Assembly (NCBI GenBank): GCA_024642295.1
Contig: JAHEBK010000014.1
Location: 1 to 14,659 of the forward strand
Direction: 5' to 3'
DNA: 14,659 nucleotides
From: Flavobacterium sp.
GTDB taxonomy: Bacteria; Bacteroidota; Bacteroidia; Flavobacteriales; Flavobacteriaceae
Shown: one piece after another, positions 6,387-13,140 of the stretch
Numbering within the stretch: the first letter of the stretch is position 1
Layout of the letters: every line of letters begins with the position of its first letter
Notes under the pieces: model-generated
What the model saw: the letters and a program-made list of their open reading frames with translations, nothing else
Told to the model about the DNA's origin: nothing
Databases searched by the model: none
Position numbers and translations under genes: made by a program

Positions 6387-7373
6387 TTACAATCTCGCTG
6401 GTTCGACCCATTTAAAGATGTGAGACTCTGCTGGAATTACGATTCTTTCTGAAACTCTTGCCATTCTCGCAGGTAATTTCATCAAGTAATCACGCGCTTT
6501 TTCGGCTTCGTCATTCAATCCAACAATTTTATCGATTTCCCATTTGTCAATCAATTTTTGCATGATATCTACATAATCATTAGCTGTATACACGCCTATA
6601 CGTTGGGCAGAATCTGAAAATTGTTCGAAAGCTGTACCAATTTTTTGTCCTGATTCTCTCAGAAAATGAGCCGGCATGGTAATTTTAGCTTTCATCATGT
6701 ATTGAAACGCCAACATCATTTCGCTAGGATCTACTTTGAATATTTCACTAACAAAGTGGCTGTATGCATGGTGATGACGCATTTCGTCTCCTGCAATCAT
6801 CTTACACATTTTAGCGAGCTTTTTATCTCCATGATTTTTTGCTAATTGAGACACTCTATTGTGAGAAACATAAGTTGCTAATTCCTGGAAACTAGTGTAT
6901 ACAAAGTTTTTATAGGGGTCTCTTCCAGTACCAATATCAAAACCGTCGTTAATCAAATGTTGGGTAGTCATCTCTACTTCACGCATGTTCACACGCCCTG
7001 AAAGATAAATGTATTTATTTAACAAATCCCCATGGCGGTTTTCTTCTCCAGTCCATTGGCGTACCCATTTGGCCCAACTATTACGTTCCAGGTTATCAAC
7101 TCCTTCCACTTCCATCAACCAGTTTTCATAAGTTGGCAAAGCTTCTTCAGTAATCATATCACCTACCATTGCTACCCAAAAATCATAAGGTAAATCCTTT
7201 GAGATTTCTCTTAATTCTTTTACTTCTTCTAGAAAATTATCACTTTCTGGATTAGGTAAAAAATCAGATGGTTGCCAAATTTGTTCTACAGGGATTAAAT
7301 ACTGATCAACAAAGCTGTCCACACTTTTTTCTAAAAACTGCATTACTTCTAATCTGATATTTTTTATTGACAT
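6387..7373 (-). CDS. Soluble acyl-ACP desaturase (ferritin-like di-iron)
   Basis: Introduces a double bond into ACP-bound saturated acyl chains with O2 and reduced ferredoxin, setting membrane unsaturation. The product is 328 aa. All six di-iron ligands of the plant stearoyl-ACP desaturase are recognisable: Glu77 in TEEALPTYE, Glu111 and His114 in EENRHG, Glu164 in FQELATYVSHNR, and Glu197 and His200 in DEMRHH. The residue matching castor Thr199 is Thr167. There is no transmembrane segment or plastid-type leader, so it should be cytoplasmic. It begins 10 nt after the acyltransferase stop on the same strand, so the two are probably co-transcribed. Double-bond position and chain length cannot be read from sequence. 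No ferredoxin or reductase gene is nearby. Confidence 0.93.
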   Translation of the reverse strand: MSIKNIRLEVMQFLEKSVDSFVDQYLIPVEQIWQPSDFLPNPESDNFLEEVKELREISKDLPYDFWVAMVGDMITEEALPTYENWLMEVEGVDNLERNSWAKWVRQWTGEENRHGDLLNKYIYLSGRVNMREVEMTTQHLINDGFDIGTGRDPYKNFVYTSFQELATYVSHNRVSQLAKNHGDKKLAKMCKMIAGDEMRHHHAYSHFVSEIFKVDPSEMMLAFQYMMKAKITMPAHFLRESGQKIGTAFEQFSDSAQRIGVYTANDYVDIMQKLIDKWEIDKIVGLNDEAEKARDYLMKLPARMARVSERIVIPAESHIFKWVEPARL

Positions 7374-7383
7374 TATATATGTT

Positions 7384-8118
7384 TTAAAATTGTATTCCTT
7401 TTACTACTGCTTGTTCTGTTTGTTCCATAATCTCACTAAAAGTAAAATCACTTACTTTTAATGGTGTATGCATTTCAAAACTTAGATGATTTCCTAAACC
7501 AACGGGGAAAAAACCAAACCGAACCATTTTCCAAGAATTATTAATACTTAAGGGAACTATATAGGCTGAAGGTGCATATTTACATAATATTTTCAACCCA
7601 CTTTGTGCAAACTCTTTAGGTTTCCCAGTTTTGCTTCTTGTTCCTTCAGGAAAAATAACCGCTGAACGTTTGTTTTTTTCTATATATTCAGACAGGCCTT
7701 TGATTACTGGTATGGCTTGTTTAGGATCTTTTCTATCGATTAGAACCGAACCACCATGACGTAAATTGAAAGAAACACTTGGAATGCCACTCCCTAACTC
7801 TATCTTACTTACAAATTTACAATGAAAACGCCTCAAAAACCAAATCATTGCAATAATATCATACATACTTTGATGATTTGCAACAAAAATCAAAGGGACT
7901 CCTTGCGGAATTGCCTCCCTATTTTTGATTGTGTATGTTGTTCCTACTAAGTTAGTACATTTTAACAACAAAAAATTCAAATAATCAACACTTTTTTTAT
8001 GCGCTTGATAACCAAAACACCGCAAACAAATCCATTGTATTGGATGAAAGATAACTAATATAAGCCCGAAAAGCAAATAGTAAATTACGGATATAGGATA
8101 TGAAACAATTTTTTGCAT
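7384..8118 (-). CDS. plsC: 1-acyl-sn-glycerol-3-phosphate acyltransferase
   Basis: Membrane-bound acyltransferase that makes phosphatidic acid from lysophosphatidic acid, using acyl-ACP or acyl-CoA. The 244-aa chain (start ATG at 8118) opens with a hydrophobic segment at about 7-30. It carries the PlsC blocks in order: NHQSMYD with catalytic His82 and Asp87, a basic/IDR block near 127-129 (SVLIDRKD), FPEGTRSK near 156-163 and IVPLSIN near 187-193. An upstream in-frame TTG at 8148 would add 10 residues but overlaps a consensus -7 box, so ATG 8118 is chosen. The downstream partner is an acyl-ACP desaturase 10 nt away. A related function such as ornithine-lipid acyltransferase is possible but less likely. 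Confidence 0.92.
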   Translation of the reverse strand: MQKIVSYPISVIYYLLFGLILVIFHPIQWICLRCFGYQAHKKSVDYLNFLLLKCTNLVGTTYTIKNREAIPQGVPLIFVANHQSMYDIIAMIWFLRRFHCKFVSKIELGSGIPSVSFNLRHGGSVLIDRKDPKQAIPVIKGLSEYIEKNKRSAVIFPEGTRSKTGKPKEFAQSGLKILCKYAPSAYIVPLSINNSWKMVRFGFFPVGLGNHLSFEMHTPLKVSDFTFSEIMEQTEQAVVKGIQF

Positions 8119-8136
8119 GCTAAAAAAATTAGGATG

Positions 8137-8144
8137 CAAAAGTA
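8137..8144 (-). promoter_or_regulatory. -7 box of the acyltransferase-desaturase operon
   Basis: The minus strand reads TACTTTTG, an exact TAnnTTTG match, 18 nt before the ATG at 8118. No clear -33 TTTG is seen at the usual spacing. It lies in the 125-bp divergent region shared with rnpA. Confidence 0.45.
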
Positions 8145-8203
8145 ACAAATAAATTTTTAGTGCTATTTAATTCGGAAACAATAATAAATATACCCTTTAA
8201 TTG

Positions 8204-8211
8204 TACCTTTG
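8204..8211 (+). promoter_or_regulatory. -7 box of rnpA
   Basis: TACCTTTG matches TAnnTTTG exactly, 32 nt before the rnpA ATG. A TTTG at the expected -33 position is not evident. A short AAGCT-N8-AGCTT dyad (8213-8230) followed by a T-run lies between the box and the start codon, probably at or just past the transcription start. Confidence 0.5.
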
Positions 8212-8243
8212 TAAGCTAAAATTCCAGCTTTTTTCAATAAAAA

Positions 8244-8624
8244 ATGAACTTTACTTACCCCAAAGAAGAAAAACTTAAAAGTAAAATCAAAATTGGATTG
8301 CTTTTCTCCGAAGGCAAGTCGGTTTCCAAGTATCCGCTGCGAATGGTTTATTATGCAGGAGCCATTGGCGAAGATACCAAAACCCAAATTGGCGTTTCGG
8401 TTTCTAAAAAACATTTTAAAAAAGCGGTGGATCGGAATTATTTCAAAAGAGTCCTACGAGAAACTTACCGTCTTAACAAGCATTTATTGTTAGAGAACCT
8501 AGACCAACCTTATTCTTTTATGCTATTTTATCAATCCAAAGACCGCTTGAGTTTTGAGGAAATCAATACCAAAACCATTCAGTTATTTGAAAAATTTTTA
8601 CTGCAAATAAAAAAAGAAGAGTAA
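8244..8624 (+). CDS. rnpA: Ribonuclease P protein component
   Basis: Basic protein subunit of RNase P that binds the catalytic RNA and the 5' leader of precursor tRNAs. The product is 126 aa, the usual size. The RNR signature is seen at residues 59-73, KKAVDRNYFKRVLRE, with Arg64, Asn65, Lys68, Arg69 and Arg72. Upstream, GVSVSKKHFKK (50-60) and FTYPKEEKLKSK near the N-terminus are also typical. rpmH and dnaA, its neighbours in many bacteria, are absent here. The gene is divergent from plsC and is followed 42 nt later by an envelope gene set, possibly sharing its promoter. Confidence 0.93.
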   Translation: MNFTYPKEEKLKSKIKIGLLFSEGKSVSKYPLRMVYYAGAIGEDTKTQIGVSVSKKHFKKAVDRNYFKRVLRETYRLNKHLLLENLDQPYSFMLFYQSKDRLSFEEINTKTIQLFEKFLLQIKKEE

Positions 8625-8666
8625 CCTTCCTTTTTTGTATTTTTAGCATTGTAAAATATTTTTAAT

Positions 8667-9509
8667 ATGAAACCAATACTACTAAGTATCTTCTTGTTGT
8701 TTTTAGTTTTAGTTTTTAGCTGCAAAAAATCTGAAAATAATTTAGCAATAAATGATGCTGAAATGAAATTACCTCCACCACCTCCAGAAGCAGCTGCTGA
8801 GGAAGTGAAATTTGTAAAGCCTTCATTAGATAAATCAGGTATAAACAGCCAAGAAATCCAACAAAAAATAGTCAAAACTGGCAATCTCCGTTTTGAAACT
8901 AAAGATTTAGAGGACACCTATAATCAAATTATAAAAACTACTAAAGCATTAGGTGGTGCAATACAAGATGATAATAGTGGGAAGGATACTGAAACTGTTT
9001 ATAGAAATTTAATTGTTAGAATTCCGAGTCAAAATTTTGATGCTTTTATCCAAAACATCTCCAAAGGAGTTTCCTATTTTGACAACAAACAAATTTCTGC
9101 CGAAGATGTTACTGCTCAATATATTGATATTGACACCCGATTAAATGCCAAAAAGGCACTTGAAAATCGGTATCTTGAATTGCTAAAAAAAGCCAATAAG
9201 GTTTCGGAAATGTTAGAAATTGAAGCACAACTTTCATCCATTCGTGAAGAAATTGAAGCCAAACAAGGGCAACTAAACTATTTAAAGAATCAAATTTCTC
9301 TAAGCACCGTTACAATTGAATTTTATAAACCCATCGCTCAAGAAAGTGGTGCGACGGAATCCTATGGAGCCAAAATATGGAATGCCATACAATCTGGTTT
9401 CAATAGCTTTTCCGGATTTCTTATCGGACTAATTTCAATCTGGCCATTTGTAATACTATTTAGTTTTCTAAGTTATTTTATTTACAAACGATTCCTAAAA
9501 AACAATTAA
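8667..9509 (+). CDS. DUF4349 lipoprotein with C-terminal membrane segment
   Basis: Function unknown. The 280-aa product starts with a hydrophobic leader ending LVFSC, with lipobox Cys19, followed by a linker containing a run of five prolines (36-40). The conserved domain spans about 64-220: IVKTGNLRFETKDLEDTYNQI, then an alpha/beta part ending near RIPSQNFDAFIQ, and a predicted coiled coil at about 155-212 rich in Glu, Lys, Leu and Gln. The order fits DUF4349. A strongly hydrophobic segment at about 249-273 ends in a basic tail YKRFLKNN, so the protein may be anchored at both ends. The next gene, an S41 protease, begins 4 nt after its stop, indicating co-translation and a possible functional link. 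Confidence 0.85.
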   Translation: MKPILLSIFLLFLVLVFSCKKSENNLAINDAEMKLPPPPPEAAAEEVKFVKPSLDKSGINSQEIQQKIVKTGNLRFETKDLEDTYNQIIKTTKALGGAIQDDNSGKDTETVYRNLIVRIPSQNFDAFIQNISKGVSYFDNKQISAEDVTAQYIDIDTRLNAKKALENRYLELLKKANKVSEMLEIEAQLSSIREEIEAKQGQLNYLKNQISLSTVTIEFYKPIAQESGATESYGAKIWNAIQSGFNSFSGFLIGLISIWPFVILFSFLSYFIYKRFLKNN

Positions 9510-9513
9510 TAAA

Positions 9514-11151
9514 ATGCAAAAATATTTTAAAAAGAAAATCTTAATTCCAATTTTAGCTTCCGCCTTTTTGTTTGTTGGGGTTAGCTTTCAAGACAATTTT
9601 TTTGAAATTGCAAAACAAATTGAAATTTTCACCACGCTATTCAAAGAATTAAACACCAATTACGTTGACGAAACGAATCCTGGTGATTTAATGGATAAAG
9701 CCATCAAAGCGATGTTGGTTAGTTTAGACCCTTATACTGTTTATTTTAACGAACAGGATGTAATGAAATTTAAAATCAACAATACTGGTGAATATACTGG
9801 AATTGGAGCCATGATTACTCGTAAAGAAGGAAAGTTAATTATAAAGGAAGTATATAAAAATTTCCCAGCAGATAAAGCCGGAATAAAGACGGGTGACGAA
9901 ATAATTCAGATTGGCGACGTTAGACTTTCAGATTTTAATGAAGATGCTTCACAACTCTTTAAAGGGGCTAAAAACACTCCAATTGATGTCCAATTCCTTC
10001 GTCAAGGAAAAAAGAATACCGCTAAAATCATTTTGGACGAAGTTGAAATTAAGTCGGTTCCTTTTTATGCTAAAATTGACGACAAAACAGGCTATATTGT
10101 TTTAGCTCATTTTAGCAATAAAGCATCTAATGAAACCAAAGAGGCATTATTAGAATTAAAAAAACAAGGTGCTGAGAGAATTGTATTGGATTTAAGAGGA
10201 AATCCTGGGGGACTTTTAAATGAAGCCGTAAACATTTGCAATTTATTTGTACCCAAAAACGAAGTAATTGTAACCACTAAATCAAAAATAGAGAAGTATA
10301 ACAACACCTACAAAACAGCTTTTGAACCCGTTGACACTGCAATTCCACTCGTAATTATTGTTAATAGTAAAAGTGCTTCGGCATCCGAAATTGTTTCTGG
10401 GGCATTGCAAGATTTAGACCGTGCTGTAATTGTGGGTAGTCGTAGTTTTGGGAAAGGCTTAGTTCAAAAACCTGTTGACTTGACCTATAGCACCCAACTT
10501 AAAGTAACCATCTCTCGTTATTACACCCCTTCTGGTAGATGCATTCAAGCTTTGGATTATGCCCATAAAGACAAAAACGGCCTAGCCATTCGAACAGAAG
10601 AAAAAAACTATACTGCTTTTAAAACCCGAAAAGGAAGAACAGTTTATGATGGCGGTGGGATTTTTCCTGATATCGAAATGGAAGAAACCAAATCGAGTCC
10701 GATTGCTGATGCGCTCCTAAAAAATGACGTCATCTTTAACTATGCAACGACTTATTACTATAAAAATCCAAATCAAAACGGTCAAATCCTAAGTTTTACA
10801 GATGCCGATTATCAAGATTTTAAAAGCTATATTAAAACTCAAAACATCAATTTTAATACAGAAACAGAATTGGCACTCAAAAATACTTTGGCTATTGCCA
10901 AAAAAGAAAAAATTGATACCGCTATTCTAAATGAATACCAACAACTCCTCACGTCACTTCAAAAAAGTGAATTGGAACAATTAGACAAAAATAAAGTTGA
11001 AATTAAGAATTTGATTTTAGATGAAATCATCAAAAGATACCAATACCAAGAAGGTTTGTACCAATACTATTTAAAGAACAATATTGAGGTAAAAAAATCA
11101 GTTACCATATTACAAAACACCATTGAATATCAGAAAATATTGAAATTGTAA
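9514..11151 (+). CDS. ctpA: C-terminal processing protease, S41 family (CtpA/Prc type)
   Basis: PDZ-containing serine protease with a Ser-Lys dyad that trims or degrades envelope proteins in the periplasm. The product is 545 aa. A basic N-terminus and hydrophobic segment at about 8-25 serve as signal peptide or anchor. The PDZ domain covers about 92-178, with GEYTGIGAMI and AGIKTGDEIIQIGD. The tail-protease domain follows, with LDLRGNPGGLL at 226-235, the nucleophile Ser289 in NSKSASASEI and the general base Lys314 in RSFGKGLVQKP, 25 residues apart as in B. subtilis CtpB. A helical C-terminal region of about 150 residues follows, as in many Bacteroidota members. The start codon is 4 nt after the DUF4349 stop, and the TAA overlaps the next ATG by one base. 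Confidence 0.95.
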   Translation: MQKYFKKKILIPILASAFLFVGVSFQDNFFEIAKQIEIFTTLFKELNTNYVDETNPGDLMDKAIKAMLVSLDPYTVYFNEQDVMKFKINNTGEYTGIGAMITRKEGKLIIKEVYKNFPADKAGIKTGDEIIQIGDVRLSDFNEDASQLFKGAKNTPIDVQFLRQGKKNTAKIILDEVEIKSVPFYAKIDDKTGYIVLAHFSNKASNETKEALLELKKQGAERIVLDLRGNPGGLLNEAVNICNLFVPKNEVIVTTKSKIEKYNNTYKTAFEPVDTAIPLVIIVNSKSASASEIVSGALQDLDRAVIVGSRSFGKGLVQKPVDLTYSTQLKVTISRYYTPSGRCIQALDYAHKDKNGLAIRTEEKNYTAFKTRKGRTVYDGGGIFPDIEMEETKSSPIADALLKNDVIFNYATTYYYKNPNQNGQILSFTDADYQDFKSYIKTQNINFNTETELALKNTLAIAKKEKIDTAILNEYQQLLTSLQKSELEQLDKNKVEIKNLILDEIIKRYQYQEGLYQYYLKNNIEVKKSVTILQNTIEYQKILKL

Positions 11152-11957
11152 TGTTTAAATACTTTCAAATAATAGCGCTATTATTTTTAAATTTTCTTAC
11201 TGCTCAAGAAAGTAAAATTGAGACAGTCTATTTTAATTTTAATAAATATAATCTAAAAAAATCGCAAGAAGATATCGTATATAAATTCATAAAAACCATC
11301 GATACCTCAAAAGTAGAATCCGTTCAAATATATGGTTATTGTGACGATAGAGGAGACTATGAATACAATTACAAACTATCCGAAAAACGGGTTGCAACGG
11401 TCAAATCTATTCTAACAAATAACGGTGTCAACAAAAATAAAATTGTCATCATTGAAGGGCGTGGACGTGTCCTAATTTCAAAAGACACTGATGAAAACAT
11501 TAAAAAAACAAGAGCTGAAAACAGACGAGTAGATTTATTGATTGTCCCAAAAAACAGTTACGGAAATGGCATTTACAACTCTTTACAAGATAGACACGAA
11601 GTAGGTGATCGCATCTACTTTGAAAATATCCATTTTGATTTAGGCAGTAGTAGACTAACGCCTATCTCGATAAAAGAGCTGGATGATATTGTTCAAAAAC
11701 TAAACACTAATAAAACACTAGAGTTTGAAATCCGCGGACATGTTTGCTGTACACCTGAAGATTTTGATGATGCAATTGATAATACTACTAATGAAAGAAA
11801 ACTATCCGTTAATCGAGCTAAGACCGTTTTTTGGTATTTATTATCCAAAAATATTAATAGTCTGAGAATGAGCTATAAAGGATGTGGAAACAAATTCCCA
11901 TTAGGCAAAGGAGATGAAATGGATAGACGGGTGGAGTTTTTGATTACTAAAATATAA
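11151..11957 (+). CDS. Periplasmic protein with two tandem OmpA-like domains
   Basis: Probable peptidoglycan-binding envelope protein. The 268-aa product has a signal peptide of about 18 residues ending FLTAQ. Two OmpA C-terminal-type domains follow, at about 23-133 and 156-267, with no beta-barrel or TPR region. Domain 1 reads IYGYCDDRGDYEYNYKLSEKR and NRRVDLLIV. Asp65 and Arg80 are 15 apart, as Asp271 and Arg286 in E. coli OmpA, which bind diaminopimelate. Domain 2 reads IRGHVCC with a longer acidic loop, then LSVNRAKTV (Arg222) and DRRVEFLI. Its expected Asp is replaced by Cys199, so binding there may differ. It overlaps the ctpA stop by one base and is convergent with the DUF4837 gene, 16 nt away. 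Confidence 0.88.
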   Translation: MFKYFQIIALLFLNFLTAQESKIETVYFNFNKYNLKKSQEDIVYKFIKTIDTSKVESVQIYGYCDDRGDYEYNYKLSEKRVATVKSILTNNGVNKNKIVIIEGRGRVLISKDTDENIKKTRAENRRVDLLIVPKNSYGNGIYNSLQDRHEVGDRIYFENIHFDLGSSRLTPISIKELDDIVQKLNTNKTLEFEIRGHVCCTPEDFDDAIDNTTNERKLSVNRAKTVFWYLLSKNINSLRMSYKGCGNKFPLGKGDEMDRRVEFLITKI

Positions 11958-11973
11958 ATCACATACTAACACC

Positions 11974-12951
11974 TCATCTTTTTTCAATCGCAACTGATTT
12001 GATAATAGCTTCCAATTCATGCATCAAGTCCCGTTTTTCTTTTGAAGGAGAATAACAAAATCCCTCCAAAACTAAAATTCGGCCATATTCTTCGTCAACA
12101 ATCGCATAATTTATAAAAGGTCCGGACATGAAGTCATCCTTCAATTCCCAGGTTCCTTTCATCTCATAGGTTGTTTTACCATCCAATTTTATTTTGAAAA
12201 AATAAGGTGCATAAGCTTCTTCTGTCATCATATCCGTATCCAATTCTTTCCCATGAATGTATAATTTCCCGATAGAATCGCGCATACTAATGATATTGGA
12301 AACCAAATTATTTTTATTAATGATTTGAGGAATTGGCACTTGGTAAATCAACAAACTACTACTTCCGCTAATTATTTCTTTTTTTAACCAAAGAAAACTA
12401 GCCTCGTGGAGTGCATATTTATAGTCTGATGGTACATCAAGACCAATTTGAAATTTATTCTCAATGATCTTTGGGTTTAAGACCGATTTTTTAATTATTC
12501 TTTGACTTTCTTCAATCTCAGTTTGACGGATAACAGCAATAATTGTTGCGCTTTGTTTCTCTAAAATGGATAAAATATCGGTTATGGTGCGCCCTGAAAT
12601 ATGAAAAACATTTTGAGGTGTAGCGTATTGATCAGTAATAATTTCGAATTTATTAACCTCTTCTTTCTTAACTACAATAATGTTTCTACTATCTGTCATA
12701 AAACCTTCCAATAGTTTGGTAGGATATTGATTGATATTAAAAAGTGGTTCTTCTTGCGGTAAGCCAATAACAGCTGAGGCAAATTTATTTCGAATACTAT
12801 CTCCTACTTCACCATTCCACAACTGATCATCGATAACAATTGAAATACTGTTTATGGTACCCGTAGTCTTTTTGAGCATATCCTCATCCTTATTTTTACA
12901 TGAAAATAAGAAAAGGGAAATAAAGAGAAATAAAAAATGGGCTTTGTTCAT
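11974..12951 (-). CDS. DUF4837 lipoprotein
   Basis: Function unknown; a Bacteroidota family. The 325-aa product begins at ATG 12951. An in-frame TTG at 12972 would add 7 residues before the signal peptide and is not favoured. The leader of 17 residues is very hydrophobic and ends LFLFS-Cys18. The mature N-terminus Cys-KNKDED is basic then acidic, resembling the lipoprotein export signal that sends Flavobacteriaceae lipoproteins to the cell surface. The body is mixed alpha/beta, with LPQEEPLFNI near 64-73, MKGTWELKDDFMSGPF near 264-279 and CYSPSKEKRDLMHELE near the C-terminus. It lies 189 bp after the MltD-like gene on the same strand, with a repeat cluster between them. No catalytic motif is recognised. 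Confidence 0.82.
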   Translation of the reverse strand: MNKAHFLFLFISLFLFSCKNKDEDMLKKTTGTINSISIVIDDQLWNGEVGDSIRNKFASAVIGLPQEEPLFNINQYPTKLLEGFMTDSRNIIVVKKEEVNKFEIITDQYATPQNVFHISGRTITDILSILEKQSATIIAVIRQTEIEESQRIIKKSVLNPKIIENKFQIGLDVPSDYKYALHEASFLWLKKEIISGSSSLLIYQVPIPQIINKNNLVSNIISMRDSIGKLYIHGKELDTDMMTEEAYAPYFFKIKLDGKTTYEMKGTWELKDDFMSGPFINYAIVDEEYGRILVLEGFCYSPSKEKRDLMHELEAIIKSVAIEKR

Positions 12952-13038
12952 AATCGTAAAATTACAAAACAAAACCCATTTTTATTTGAGATTTTAAACT
13001 ATTATCAACTCAAGCTTAAAAATGTCAAAAAAGAATTG

Positions 13039-13129
13039 CACGAATTAGAAAACGTTATAATTACACTAAATTGGACTTTGAGAAATTTATCAAAAACTCG
13101 AATTCGTGTAAATTTGTGTAATTCGTGTC
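13039..13129. repeat. Short repeat cluster between DUF4837 and MltD genes
   Basis: Three near-identical units stand in tandem: AATTCGTGTA (13101-13110), AATTTGTGTA (13111-13120) and ATTCGTGTC (13121-13129). The inverse, CACGAATTA at 13039-13047, pairs perfectly with TAATTCGTG at 13119-13127. CGAATTCG at 13099-13106 is itself a palindrome. On the minus strand the far arm is followed by CAATTCTTTTTT, so this could end the mltD transcript. Repeats of the ATTCGTGT kind are, to my knowledge, frequent in flavobacterial intergenic DNA, but I cannot verify this here. Confidence 0.5.
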
Positions 13130-13140
13130 TTTGTAACGGA

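Noticed and set aside
8163..8414. Minus-strand open frame opposite rnpA
   Set aside because: Antisense shadow of a well-supported gene, covering the divergent promoter region; composition is not protein-like.
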